Source: Agapetus fuscipes (taxonomy: Eukaryota > Arthropoda > Insecta > Trichoptera > Glossosomatidae). Taken from it: DNA of 64,000 bases. Below the pieces are notes generated by a model. The model worked only from the letters and a program-made list of their open reading frames with translations. It had not been told where the DNA came from and ran no database searches. Below, in pieces: positions 10,489 through 20,259 of the stretch (within the stretch, counting starts at the first letter, position 1; every line of letters starts with the position of its first letter). The translations under genes and the position numbers were made by a program. The DNA is taken from positions 9,672,001 through 9,736,000 of the forward strand of contig OX637339.1 of NCBI GenBank assembly GCA_951799405.1, written 5' to 3'.

Positions 10489-10749
10489 TGTGAGGGTTTT
10501 TCCTCTGTCCTGCTGATTGACACAATTAATAATTAACAGCCACTTTAATATGTTTACTTTTATTCCTTTCACAATGTATACACAATAAACCACAGCACAA
10601 TAATATTAATTATTCTTAATTACACAGGCTTGTGGCTCTCACGCCAGGCAAGCTTCTTCCCTCTTTCTGCATTCCTTTGTTTTCCTTTTTCCATTCAAAT
10701 TTAAATACAATGTTCTATTCTACCAAACAAACAAACTCATCTCGTTACA
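10489..10749 (-). repeat. 5' LTR of gypsy element
   Basis: 261 bp, same ends and, by eye, the same sequence as 5035-5295. Followed by the target duplication CTAC at 10750-10753. Confidence 0.95.
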
Positions 10750-10753
10750 CTAC

Positions 10754-11401
10754 AAATGCGGATAAAAGCATAATATTATCCCGGTTACGGAGATGAAATC
10801 ATTTCAGATTATCCAATACTTAAAAAATAATGGTTTGATGATTATTTTTGGTGAAAAATTAATCCCATTATGAAAACCTGTTGCATCGGGAATGAACCAT
10901 TTGAAAAATTGTATTTTTTTAGATTATTTCTTACCATTAAAACAAATCTCTGTCTTAATCACTTCTTCTTATAATTTGAGCTATTTAATTTAAATGGAAA
11001 CGAATGGCTTAGAAATTTCGGGATTCGACGTTTGAAAGTTAGACTGGATTCTATTTCGTTAGTTCAAATTCAGCATATTTTAACACGAAATTATACGCTT
11101 TTCCTTATGTGCGTGCATTCATTAGGAATATTTAGATTTTATGTTAAGATTATTTATGTTGCACCAAACTCCATTTAGACTAAAATCAAAATTAAGTGTG
11201 ATTTCTCCGATCAAATCAAAAATTTGGTTGCAAATAATTACGAATCAGCTGATGTACCTACATCATCTTTCCTTTTCAAATTCCATCATATTATGACCCA
11301 CTTCCGAGAAATATTTAACCGAGGCCCTTACCAGAATTAAGCAATCAAATTTGATGTGTCACTGTTTAATTCTAAGGGTACAGGTATATTTTTTATTTGT
11401 T
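10754..11401. other. Unassigned spacer
   Basis: 10754-10815 continues the short degenerate unit interrupted by the gypsy element (GAAATCATTTCAGATTATC also at 4652-4670). The remainder is AT-rich with no gene I recognise. Confidence 0.45.
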
Positions 11402-11640
11402 CTAATCTAATCTTATCTAAGTTGCAAAGATATGTTACATTGGAGATTCACATTACATGCATTCTCACAACCAGACACATACAAGTTCGCGCTTGCACAT
11501 GCCTCATTATAAACCTACAACATAAAAACCAAATCTAAAATGGACATACACCCTGCAACTCTTGCCGTCCTTCCCTGAGACAGGGGTGACATTGGCAAAG
11601 TGAACCATTTTTACAGCATGGGTGGTCAGCCGCATACCAG
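11402..11640 (-). mobile_element. RepG short retroposon
   Basis: RepG family. Tail CTAATCTAATCTTATCTAAG at the left, core words TTGCAAAGATATG, CGCGCTTGCACATG, CTGCAACTCTTGCC and GGGTGGTCAGCCGCATACCA. Nearly full length; the extreme 5' end (TTCCTTGACT) is missing. Confidence 0.85.
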
Positions 11641-11654
11641 TTAATAAAACAAAT

Positions 11655-11735
11655 ATTGAGTTAGACCGGTTTCGGCCTCTTGGCCATCTTCAGATAACGA
11701 TATACCTATGCAACTTAGATTACAGATAGATAGGT
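11655..11735 (-). other. Ribozyme-like hairpin motif beside RepG fragment
   Basis: The minus strand over 11700-11658 reads CTGAAGA-T-GGCC-AAGA-GGCC-GAAAC-CG-GTC with GTTA and TAAC as outer complementary arms. This is close to a type-I hammerhead core (CUGANGA, stem II, GAAA, short helix III, cleavage triplet GUC) but with an extra T before stem II and at the base of helix I. 11701-11735 is a RepG 3' end fragment on the plus strand. Function not shown. Confidence 0.4.
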
Positions 11736-11996
11736 GAGATAGGCTATTGGTATATAAGGCAGGCACAAATAAAAAGAAAAAAAGAAATAAAATTTAACGT
11801 CCGTTTCGACTGTGGAGGAGATTGGAGGAGATTGGAGGAGTTGTCGAGTCAACAAAGTGTTCGCGCATTCCGTTTATTGCTTCATTAAATGCGCCATGAA
11901 AGTTTTATATTAAAACTGAAGTTAACGTTGCCCACTCAAGTCTATAACCGCAACAATAGAGCCAACACTTATATCACATACAAAAAAATGTGACGA
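11736..11996. other. Spacer with short GGAGGAGATT repeat
   Basis: Three copies of a GGAGGAGATT-like word at 11814-11843. No gene recognised. Confidence 0.4.
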
Positions 11997-12232
11997 CAAT
12001 TCCTTGACTAATAGGTTTGTATGAGGCTGACACTCAATCTGTAAAAAACTTGGTTCACTTAAGCCAATGCCACCCCGGTTTCAGATAAGGACGGCGGGAG
12101 CTGCAAGGTTTGTTTTTATGAGTGCACCACATCCCGCATGTGTAAGCGCAAACTTACCCGTGTCTGCTTTTTGGCATGAATTTTATGTGAACCTTAAATG
12201 TTGATACGTCTTTGCAACTTAGATTACAGGTA
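11997..12232 (+). mobile_element. RepG short retroposon
   Basis: Starts at TTCCTTGACTAATAGG and ends at CTTTGCAACTTAGATTACAG; full length but diverged, with a degraded middle. Confidence 0.85.
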
Positions 12233-12354
12233 CAACTGGAATTGTGAATAGGAATTTTAGGCTTACACGGATGATGCTGGACAGTGACTTTCCAATATTT
12301 GTTGCCGTGGTATGTGGGATTTTTATTTATTTTATTAACGGACATGATAGTCCA

Positions 12355-12525
12355 ATTACGATCTGGAGCTTCCGGACGTTTCGCCAATGCCTACGATGGG
12401 CATCTTCAGAGTGAAAGTGAACATCACAGTTTCATGAATATCATCTTCATCATTTCACTTTCACGTAGAAAAAGTCCATCGTGGACATGGGTGAAACGCT
12501 GCGAAGCTCCAGCTCCCAAAGACCA
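12355..12525. mobile_element. Foldback with two ribozyme-like arms
   Basis: Two related segments face each other. The left one (minus strand, 12412-12360) reads CTGAAGA-T-hairpin-GAAACGTC then CGGAAGCTCC. The right one (plus strand, about 12475-12520) reads a CATCGTGGACATGGG hairpin, then GAAACGC, then GAAGCTCC. Between them are complementary words GTGAAAGTGAA and TTTCACTTTCAC. The layout resembles 59021-59266. Probably a non-autonomous derivative of a Penelope-like or similar element; unproven. Confidence 0.45.
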
Positions 12526-12738
12526 CGGCAACAGATCCCGGAAAGCAACTCTCCAACTGGATTTTCTTTCAAAAACGAATAGTGACATACTGATTTTTCG
12601 TTTAACAAAAAAAAAGGAAAACTTTGAAGGTTTATGTAAATAAAATTCATGAAAAAAGTGTGTGGAGTGAAAGTATGAAATCAAAACGAGACCCAAGACT
12701 TGTAATGCAATACACTTTTATTACCGCTTTCGGGAAAA

Positions 12739-12906
12739 GTACCCCAAGTATAAGGCATTTACATAACATCCCCTCGATCGCGTAAGTACAACAATTTTAA
12801 ATATGGAAACTAAATTCCTCGATAGGAGTGCTGTTGTATCTTTCATACATTTTAAATTCACACGATCGATGTGGAATTTACGGAAATGTTTTATACTCGA
12901 GGTAAA
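12739..12906. mobile_element. Palindromic MITE (PalB family)
   Basis: Inverted ends TACCCCAAGTATAA and TTTTATACTCGAGGTA enclose inner inverted words CCTCGATCGCGTAA and CACGATCGATG and a central AGGAGTGCTGTT. The same design recurs at 28.95, 29.94, 30.17, 30.66, 37.1, 48.77 and 61.06 kb. No coding capacity. Confidence 0.7.
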
Positions 12907-13159
12907 GTAGTGAGAAAAAGTGTGAAACAAAGTAAATTTGAATACGAAAAATGTGAAAAAAGTGAAGGGAAAGAATGTGCACGATTCTAGTCAGAAATCA
13001 GAGGAAAATCTTGGTAATATGTGTCAAAATAGCCTGACAGACTTCAAGTTTGATTCATAGTCTCAGAAAACCAAATTCAACTTTTTCTTTACGAAAATGT
13101 TTTTTTGTAAAAAAATACTTAAATTAAAAGTCAAAAGCAGTGTAGAAATATAAAAATAT

Positions 13160-13285
13160 AGGTCGGTATGACTGTATGAGGTTGACCTCCATAGTTTAAA
13201 AATCTGTTTACCTTTTTCCAGTGTACCCATGCTTCTGTTAAGTACACATTCAGCATGTGTAGATGCGAATTATACATTTTTTTAA
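13160..13285 (+). mobile_element. RepG fragment, degenerate
   Basis: Recognisable words TATGAGGTTGACC and GTACACATTCAGCATGTGTA with a deleted middle. Old copy. Confidence 0.55.
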
Positions 13286-13298
13286 AGGTGTTTACGAG

Positions 13299-13592
13299 AG
13301 GTGTAGTCGGTAACTCACTTGATAGAACGCTAGTGTTCTATGACAGAGTGCTTGGCTTGGGTTCGATTCCCCCAAGGGTTACAGAAATGATTTTCCTTAT
13401 CGGTGTTTACTTCAAACCCAAAATAAATGCCGGCAAGGTTTTCTTAGAATTCACAAGATATGGGAACCAAAAAGCTGGGAAAACCTTCACTTCAGGATAA
13501 AAAAAAATTACGTGTAAAAATAAATAGGTTTCACTCGCCACGTGTGATCCCTTCGGGAATAATGCTCTGGTTCATGGAAGGGCAGTACGAGT
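13299..13592 (+). mobile_element. T1 SINE (tRNA-derived)
   Basis: Head GTCGGTAACTCACTTGATAGAACG (diverged A box) with B box GGGTTCGATTCCCC at about 13359-13372, then the T1 body (AGAAATGATTT, ACCCAAAATAAA) and the terminal CACGTGTGATCCCTTCGGG. The head contains a short duplication. Confidence 0.8.
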
Positions 13593-13705
13593 AGCAGGGT
13601 TTATGCTCATTTGAAGTTTGGGTTTTCTTTTATAAGAACACAAGCAGAATATTATGTAAACGCGAACTTACAAGGTTCTGCTTATGTATCTTGGATGTTA
13701 AAATA
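13593..13705 (+). mobile_element. RepG fragment
   Basis: Contains GCAGGGTTTATGCTCATTTG and AACGCGAACTTAC; both ends missing. Confidence 0.6.
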
Positions 13706-13721
13706 TATCGTACTGTATCTT

Positions 13722-13930
13722 CCTTCTGTTCCATTAAGTGTGGCTGGTTTGTCTCCACTTTTTTCTGTCCTTCCATATCTCTTTATTTTTATCAATATTC
13801 ATCATCTTCTTCATATGTACACCCTCTTCTCTTATTTTCACTCGGTAGGTTCCATTCTTTCGCATTCTCAACAATTTTGTTTATCCATTCCTTCTCCTTC
13901 CACGCTTTCCTCTGACATCTCCTCTGTTAT
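13722..13930 (-). pseudogene. RTE-like LINE 3' fragment
   Basis: The minus strand encodes broken pieces resembling the EIWKDRKKWRQ region seen at the end of the RTE-like LINE at 16.7 kb. Heavily diverged, with no intact frame. Confidence 0.5.
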
Positions 13931-14048
13931 CTTTCTTCGTTAGTGCATAGGTAATAGATAGATCATATTGAAAGTAAACAGAAGTAAAACATCTCACTTG
14001 AGATTATTCAACTTTTCTTTTCGGAAACAGCTCCCTCAGTAGGTATAT

Positions 14049-14353
14049 ACAGGCCCAGATTAAGGGCGGTTTGAATGGTGCAACCGAAACAGAGCTCTCG
14101 CGCTCAAGGGACCCCCAAAGACTTATTTTGATCACCTTTGACTCAAAAGGGCACGTTTTTTTATAGACAAAGACACTGATAGTTAAAAAAAATAAAAGTT
14201 TCTTACAGGGCCTTACAGGGTTTCTACGGGGCCTCAAACAACCTACACAGGGACCAAAAATTTCAAGCTAAAAAGAGGGGGGAGGGAATTTCCGGGATGG
14301 GGACCCAAAGGTTTTTTTCGCACCAGGGCCCCTAGAGGGGTTAATCCGGGCGT
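14049..14353. mobile_element. Non-autonomous hAT-like element
   Basis: Left end AGGCCCAGATTAAGG and right end (reverse complement) CAACGCCCGGATTAACC form imperfect terminal inverted repeats. Flanks GTATATAC (left) and GTATACTC (right) match at 6 of 8 positions, consistent with an old 8-bp hAT duplication. GC-rich interior unlike the surroundings, with no transposase. Confidence 0.55.
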
Positions 14354-14802
14354 TGGTATACTCGTATATCATTATTACAAATACAGTTACATATATTTTT
14401 CAGTTTGAGTTTTGTAAGGAGTTGACTTTGGCAGAAACTTTATCACATAAATCACGCCATTCTGAGAATTTCACACAAAAAGAATCAATGGAGACATTTC
14501 TGTGTGTTTCTTCTTGCTTTGTTACTGGCCGCTTGTACAAACAACGTTCTGATGGATTGCTTTTACTCCGCTAGGTTTTATTGCTTTCTTTCAACTTTAA
14601 ATTAAAATAGTTTTGTCTGCGACTGGTGGCAATTTTATAGCTGTCAATTTTCCACATTTTTCATAGCATTTTCGGTCTTAAGCTATTTTAAGCTTTTTTT
14701 TTTGAAAATGTAATGTATCTATGTATATAAAAAAAAACTCGTGTGACGTTTTCCCACAGAGAGAAAAAACTATTTTAAATTTGGTGGATATTTCTTGACT
14801 TA
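14354..14802. other. AT-rich spacer
   Basis: No gene or repeat recognised; a T-rich stretch near 14690. Confidence 0.4.
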
Positions 14803-15045
14803 AAAAGGTTGGTATGAGGCTGACCACCCACACTGTAAAAAATGGTTTACTTTGCCAATGTTACCCCTGAGTCAGGGAAGATCGGCAAAAGTTGTGGGGC
14901 TTATGTTCATTGAAGGTTTGGATTTTATTTGTAAGTACACATTCAGCATTTGTAAGCGCGAACTACACGTGTTGGTTTGTGGGCATACATCTGAGAGCTT
15001 TAAATTTATATATCCTTGCAACATAGATTATAGATATTATTATAG
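14803..15045 (+). mobile_element. RepG short retroposon
   Basis: Starts AGGTTGGTATGAGGCTGACC, contains the CCCTGAGTCAGGG mini-hairpin and AAGCGCGAACT, and ends CTTGCAACATAGATTATAG. Confidence 0.88.
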
Positions 15046-15138
15046 GTGAGATTTGCGCTCTGTTTTATACTCAGCGTACAGTTTCCAGATACTTTAAATG
15101 TGACCTGATTATAAAAATGTTGCAATAAAAAATAAAAC

Positions 15139-15398
15139 ATGATCTAAATCTAAATCTAAATCTAAGCTGCAAAGATATGTATCATTTGAGATTCATATTA
15201 AATGCATTCCCACAAGCAGACATGCATAATTTCGCGCTTACACATGCTGCATGTGGACCTACAATATAAAAACCCCAATCTCAAATGAACATAAGCCCTG
15301 CAACTCTTGCCGACCTTCCCTGAAGCAGGGGTGACATTGACAAAGTGAACCATTTTTTACAGTATGGGTGGTCAGCCGCATACCAACCTATCAGTCAA
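15139..15398 (-). mobile_element. RepG short retroposon with (ATCTAA)n tail
   Basis: The left end is three ATCTAA repeats then AAGCTGCAAAG; the right end is CATACCAACCTATCAGTCAAGGAG. Full length. The repeated ATCTAA (AGATTT on the sense strand) shows the variable simple-repeat tail of the family. It abuts the LINE fragment that follows. Confidence 0.9.
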
Positions 15399-16870
15399 GG
15401 AGTACAAGCAAAAAAACAAAAAACTTTACAAAGGTAAAGGGGACAAAAAGGACTGTCAGAACTTCAGACCAATCAGTCTACTCAGTATACCAGGAAAAGT
15501 CTTCTGTAAGGTGATTTTAAAAAATGTGATTCTGACTACTCGTGAAAGGATTTCCGATATACAGTCCGGCTTTATGGCCGGTAGAAGCTGTGTTGATCAG
15601 ATTTTTACTCTACGACAACTTGTTGAAAAACAATTGTCGGTGAGGCGGAAGCTGTTCACGGCCTTTGTAGATCTGGAAAAGGCTTTTGACTCAGTAGACA
15701 GAGGTATGTTATGGGATGTTTTGAAAGCATACGGAGTGAATGGGGCTCTCTAAGGTGCGGTGCATGCAAACTATGAAAATAGTAAGGCATGTGTTCGTAT
15801 TGATGGTGAGTATAGTGAGTGGTTTGAAGTTTATAAGGGTGTGAGGCAAGGATGTGTGATGAGTCCTTGGCTATTTAACAGTCATGGACAAGTGTGTCAG
15901 AGATGCTAGACTTAATGATTGTGGATTGATTATATGAGAGAGCAAAGTGAGTGTTCTACTGTATGCAGATGATGCAGTTCTTGTATGTGATTCTGCAGTA
16001 GAATTGCAAACAATGCTCTCTAGATTGAATGAAGCTTTGTTAGGTAACCATTTGAAGTTGAATGCAAGTAAGACGAAAGTATTGATTTTTGAAAGAGGTG
16101 ATGAAAATATGAATGATGAATTTAAAATTAATGGAATGAATGTTGATGTCGTAAATGAGTTTGTATACCTGGGAAGTAAGTTTGAAAAAGATGGAAGAAT
16201 GATCGGTGAATTTGAAAGAAGAATAATGAAAGGCAGGTGCGTATTGGGTGCTACCGCTAGCATCGCCAAGAACCAGAATCTTTCAAAAAATGTTCGACTG
16301 GCGGTGCACGGTGGTATACTAGTGCCTACTCTGATATATGGAAGTGAAGCCTGGACGGTGAGTGAAAGTGAGATTAGTTAAGTCCATACAGTAGAAATGG
16401 ACTACTTAAGAAGTATGATTGGGAAAAGACGGAGTGATAGGGTAAGGAATGATTTTGTTAGAGAGGAATGTGGTGTAAGAGAAAGTGTGAAAGTAAAGAT
16501 TAAAAGAAGTATGCTTAGATGGTTTGGACATTTGGAGAGAATGAATGAGGAAAGACTGACGAAGAAAGTATATGCTGCGAGAATTGATGGATGTCGTGGA
16601 AGAGGAAGACCGAGAAAGGTATGGATGGACCAAATTTTCGAAATAGCGAATGAATGGGATATCCAGAGTCATAATAAAAGGAGAGCATGTATGAAAAAGG
16701 TTATGGCTCTGGATGAAATGAAAGAAGTATGCAAGGATCGAAAGAAATGGCGGTTGATCTGTAATGCTGGCGGTTAAAGCTGAAGCTTTTAAATTTAAAA
16801 AATATGTGTTGTAGTTTTTTAATTTTTTACTGTTTAATTGCTTAGAGTTTATTTGTTTTATATATTTGAT
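15399..16870 (+). pseudogene. RTE-like LINE, 5'-truncated and broken
   Basis: A reverse transcriptase fragment that begins inside the fingers domain. Frame pieces: 15410-15753 (NFRPISLLS, QSGFMAGRS, FVDLEKAFDSVD, motif A), broken by a TAA; 15754-15900 in frame with GVRQGCVMSPWLF (motif B), then a frameshift; 15947-16381 with LLYADDAVLV (YADD catalytic motif) and FVYLGS; 16397-16777 with MLRWFGHLERM and GRGRPRKVWMDQI, the conserved C-terminal tail of RTE-type endonuclease-RTs. At least one nonsense codon and two frameshifts, so it is not functional. The endonuclease half is absent. Related 3' ends lie at 13.7, 21.2, 29.5, 29.7, 35.8, 47.9, 50.9, 51.3, 58.1 and 61.0 kb. Confidence 0.88.
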
Positions 16871-17436
16871 TGTATGATAAAGTCGAAAATCTTATGGATA
16901 AGTCATACATAGAACGGAGGAGAATTTCACAGATAAAACAGTTTAAGCAGATGTAGAAGGGTTAGTCGGTAGGACGCTCCCCCTCAAGTAACGTGTAACC
17001 ACTGTATTAGCCTGAGTATGACTAAAAATAATAGACGGAAACCTGCCTTATTCCCTTCTCCAGAAAACATATCACAGATAAACAGTTTTACCAGCAAGTA
17101 AATCAATGGCCCGTAAACGCGCCCGCTCGTCAGCAACTATGGAGGGAAATAAAGTGATGTTTTGTCGCAGGGCGGAGGGAGGCGGGGCATATTGACAGTC
17201 TCCGGGGCAGCTACTGGGGCGTGAAATGAGAATATAATACTGAGGGGTGACGGACTGCCTTATATTGGAATACACGCATCCCTATTCACAGACAGTAATG
17301 TAGGAAATCCTAATGCTATGCGTAAGTTTCTTGTTTTGTTTAAAGAATATTTATTATGTTCATACAATGACGAATGAATAAAACAAAGACGTCAGCATAT
17401 AAATTGGCATAGACAAAAACGTGGGTTGCTAGGGAA
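16871..17436. other. Spacer
   Basis: No gene recognised. 16955-17010 has a tRNA-like word GTTAGTCGGTAGGACGCTCC, probably an eroded SINE head. 17150-17230 is locally GC-rich. Confidence 0.35.
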
Positions 17437-17738
17437 TCTAATGTAATCTAAGTTGCAAAGATATGTAAAATGTTACATACATTATATTACAAATATAAAT
17501 AAAAATGTTACATACATTATATTCCAAATACATTATAGGTATGCATTTTCACAATCAGACATGTATCAGATCGCGCTTAAACACGCCGCATGTGGACTTA
17601 CAATATAAAAACCTCAAATAAACATACACCCTGCAACTCTTGCCGACGTTCCCTGAAACAGGGATGGCATTGGCAAAGTGCACCATCTTCTACAGCATAG
17701 GTGGTCAGCCGCATACCAACCTATAAGTCAAGGAAAAA
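17437..17738 (-). mobile_element. RepG with internal duplication
   Basis: TCTAAGTTGCAAAGATATG at the left and CATACCAACCTATAAGTCAAGG at the right. An internal stretch with GTTACATACATTATATT occurs twice (about 17470 and 17507), lengthening the copy to about 300 bp. Confidence 0.88.
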
Positions 17739-18097
17739 GGCAGACAAATATTTTTATCTTCGGTTGCAAAGGATTGCAGTCCCATCCATACAAGTGTGAC
17801 GTTTGCCCGTCGAAAACAAAGATCTAAATTCAATTTTGTGCTGAGTCCATTGAAAAAAAATGAGAAAAAGGAATACTGTATTTTGTATGAAAATCAACAG
17901 ATTATTTTTTCATGCAGCTTACACGACGTCCTCATCCCTACCATACATTTTGGAGCAAACTGCCGTTTATCATGTATGGTATTCAGAGCCATTTTTAAAT
18001 TTGTGACAATCAACTAATGTTCAACACGTGCCAAGACTTTTAAGGGACTAGGTTCGCACGATTTCAGGAAAATACCTTACATTTTGAAATTTTTATG
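17739..18097. other. Spacer downstream of the secreted-protein gene
   Basis: No gene recognised; words near 17855-17975 (GAAAATCAACAGATTATTTTTTCATGCAG) resemble 39140-39230, suggesting a shared short repeat. Confidence 0.35.
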
Positions 18098-18114
18098 TTT
18101 ATTTCACATTTATT
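18098..18114 (-). terminator. Poly(A) signals of the 13-mer repeat protein gene
   Basis: Two AATAAA hexamers on the minus strand (18103-18098 and 18114-18109), about 190-205 nt past the stop codon. Probable 3' end of the transcript. Confidence 0.55.
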
Positions 18115-18304
18115 GCCAACATAATATATATTTAATGTAACCATTAGAACATTTAAAAAATATATGTATATTTCATGAAATACTTTATCAAAAACAATTT
18201 TACAACACTTTCTTTAAATATTTTACGATTTTACATTTGGAAGGTCACACTGAAAGTTTAAAGAATCTAAAACAAAATTCAACACATTGTTTTTCTATAT
18301 TTGA

Positions 18305-18667
18305 CTACCACCAATCATCATCACCAGCAACAGCTTTGGAAGCAGATCCAACTCCTGATTTCCCAGCTGCTGCGGCGGAAGCACTCCTGGCTCCATTTTT
18401 GCCAGCTCCAGCAATGGATCCACTTCCAACTCCTCCATTTCCTGCCCCAGCTACAGATTTGCTTCCAGCTCCACCCCAACCAGCTCCAGCGATAGATGCA
18501 CTTCTCACTCCATCTTTTGCAACTCCTGCCACAGAGCCACTTGCTGCCCCTCCTTTCCCTGCACCAGCAACGGATTTACTTCCAACTCCTCCCCAGCCGG
18601 TTCCAGCCTTAGATGCGGCTAACACTCCATCGTCCCAATCGTTCCAATCGCCATCGGCAGAGGAGTC
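18305..18667 (-). CDS. Secreted 13-mer repeat protein, exon 2
   Basis: Second exon, 120 codons plus TAG, preceded by an acceptor with pyrimidine tract (TTTGTTTATCTTCAG at 18682-18668, reading minus) in phase 0 with exon 1. The mature protein starts with an acidic, Trp-rich stretch DSSADGDWNDWDDG, then about seven tandem 13-residue repeats of the form S-[VIKA]-A-G-x-[GA]-x-x-G-x-x-S-x, and closes with GDDDWW and stop. Composition is dominated by Gly, Ala and Ser with no Cys, so folding cannot rely on disulfides. I do not recognise the family. The layout could suit a structural or cuticle/silk-like protein, a glycine-rich antimicrobial (attacin-like), or an ice-binding type repeat; none is demonstrated. 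Total precursor 138 residues with exon 1. Confidence 0.8.
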   Translation of the reverse strand, partial: DSSADGDWNDWDDGVLAASKAGTGWGGVGSKSVAGAGKGGAASGSVAGVAKDGVRSASIAGAGWGGAGSKSVAGAGNGGVGSGSIAGAGKNGARSASAAAAGKSGVGSASKAVAGDDDWW

Positions 18668-19022
18668 CTGAAGATAAACAAATGGTTCAAGCCAAAAAAG
18701 AAAAAAAAACGTGATTTTTTTAATAGCTATACGAAATACGGAAACAGGAAATTATTTTCTACACACTTGGTGGGGTTGGTTGTATCTTACAGGACTTTAT
18801 TTTTACTAGTCACTTTTAATTGATTTTTGTATTTTTCTTTAAAAGTAAAAAAAAAGAGTGACCACTGTCTTGAAGATGTAAGTCCAAAATTATTCCACAA
18901 AATTTTGAGAAATAAATATGTAATATAACAGTGTACACTCAAAAACTGTATGCAAAGTATGTATAGTATATAATAATTGTTGCAATATTGCAAAAAATAC
19001 ATTTATTAAAACTGAAACTCAC

Positions 19023-19076
19023 TTGGACAAAAAGAAAGAGTGCGACGCACAGGAATGTCATGAAAAACTTGGCCAT
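19023..19076 (-). CDS. Secreted 13-mer repeat protein, exon 1 (signal peptide)
   Basis: 18 codons encoding MAKFFMTFLCVALFLFVQ, a strongly hydrophobic signal peptide with Lys near the start. The ATG (19076-19074) is in the good context AACATGG. The exon ends CAA|GTGAGT at 19023, a consensus splice donor in phase 0. The intron of 355 bp (18668-19022) is AT-rich. The 5' UTR is 54 nt if transcription starts at 19130. The next exon is 18305-18667. A signal peptide exon joined to a repeat exon in matching phase is strong support for a real gene. Confidence 0.8.
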
Positions 19077-19127
19077 GTTGCTGATGGTGCGGATCTTTGT
19101 GCTGCTCCCACTGACGGTAGTGACGAT

Positions 19128-19161
19128 ACTGACTTAAAACTAAATGCTCCGCCTTTATATA
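19128..19161 (-). promoter_or_regulatory. Core promoter: TATA box and TCAGT initiator
   Basis: TATATAAAGG at 19161-19152 and TCAGT at 19132-19128 on the minus strand; the initiator A (19130) is 31 nt downstream of the first TATA base. This is the arthropod-type TATA/Inr combination and fits a strongly or tissue-specifically expressed gene. A second TCAGT with A at 19112 is less well spaced. Confidence 0.75.
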
Positions 19162-19164
19162 CCA

Positions 19165-19561
19165 AAACCTGATGCTAGATTTCAATACATTCAAATAAAA
19201 CAAAGGAAAATCAAAGAAACGACGGAAATGGTTCAAACAAAAGCAGCAAACAAGTCTGATGCATATTATGCATTATTTTTAACACAATCAAATACTTTCA
19301 TTAAAAAAAAAATGTTTTTTTTTTAAATACAAATGTAATGTTTATTATAACAGGTGTTTTTACAGTTCAGACATTTTTATTGTTATTCTCTGTTACCTTT
19401 GATTTTTAGGTTTTGCATTGTATGAATGCATAAACAATATAATACATTTTATTGAATGCACATTGTTATACAATTTGTTTTCAATAGTCTTGTGTACACG
19501 CGTTGGATATCAACAGTACCTTCCACGTCACCGATTTTTTAATGTCTAGCTTATATGCAAA
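19165..19561. other. Upstream region of the secreted-protein gene
   Basis: About 400 bp of AT-rich sequence upstream of the promoter, with an A/T homopolymer pair at 19303-19325. No other gene or repeat recognised; regulatory sites cannot be assigned. Confidence 0.4.
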
Positions 19562-19920
19562 CCTTTAATCTAAGCTGCAAGGATGTATACACATTGAAAA
19601 ATACCTATGAATTTATTAAATTGCACTCACACAAGCACATACTTGTACTTAAGTTAGCGCTTACTCATGCATCATGTGCCTAATCTAATCTAATCTAAAT
19701 TGCAAAGATATATTACATTAAAAATTCCCACTACATGCATTCTCACAACCAGACACGTACAAGTTCGCGCTTGCACATGCCTCATGTGGACTTACAACAT
19801 AAAAACCAAATCTCAAATGGACATACACTTTGCAACTCTTACGGTCCTTCCCTGAAACAGGGGAGACATTGGCAAATTGAACCATTTTTACAGCATGGGT
19901 GGTCAGCCGCATACCAATCT
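19562..19920 (-). mobile_element. Two adjacent RepG copies
   Basis: 19562-19680 is a truncated RepG (TCTAAGCTGCAAGGATG to CTCATGCATCATGTG). 19681-19920 is a nearly complete one beginning CTAATCTAATCTAATCTAAA and ending GTCAGCCGCATACCAATCTA. The second tail appears to have inserted into the first copy. Confidence 0.85.
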
Positions 19921-19939
19921 AATGTGTAATCTATCTATG

Positions 19940-20250
19940 ATATATAATCTAAGTTGCAAATGCATATTACATCTAAGATTCATATTTAATGCATTCCCAC
20001 AAGCAGGCTCGTATTAGTTCGCGCTTACACATGCTGCATGTGGACTTGCAACATAAAAACCCTATCTCAAATAAACATAAGCCCTGCAACTCTTGCCGAC
20101 CTTCCTTGAAACCGGGATGACATAAGCAAAAACGTTAAATAAACATAAGCTGAAACTCTTTCCGACTTTTCTTGAAGCTGAGGTGACATTGGCAAGAGTG
20201 AATTCATTTTTACATGATAGATTGTCAGCCTCATATCAATCTATTAGTCA
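19940..20250 (-). mobile_element. RepG with partial internal duplication
   Basis: Runs from ATAATCTAAGTTGCAAATGC to CATATCAATCTATTAGTCAAGG. The CTCTTGCCGACCTTCC...TTGAAAC segment is present twice (about 20090 and 20155). Confidence 0.85.
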
Positions 20251-20259
20251 AGGTACCAC

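Larger units (their letters stand above)
5035..10749 (-). mobile_element. Complete Ty3/gypsy LTR retrotransposon
   Basis: A 5715-bp element in minus orientation: 261-bp LTRs at 10489-10749 (5' LTR) and 5035-5295 (3' LTR), each TGTGAGGG...TCGTTACA on the plus strand and identical by eye over their whole length. It is flanked by the 4-bp duplication CTAC (5031-5034 and 10750-10753). It carries a primer-binding site, gag with three CCHC zinc knuckles, one uninterrupted pol with protease, RT, RNase H and integrase in gypsy order, and a purine-rich tract before the 3' LTR. No env-like frame is present. The identical LTRs and open frames imply a very recent insertion. The gag-pol junction is not cleanly joined. 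Clade within Ty3/gypsy is not assigned. Confidence 0.97.

Noticed and set aside
11402..11640. RepG as a Helitron or TIR transposon
   Set aside because: No shared terminal inverted repeat and no AT-target/CTRR pattern; a simple-repeat tail and long target duplications fit retroposition better.
18237..18671. 144-codon plus-strand open frame rich in Pro/Ala (PAPATD-like repeats)
   Set aside because: It is the antisense of the repeat exon; the minus strand has promoter, signal peptide and splice sites, so the plus frame is a shadow.
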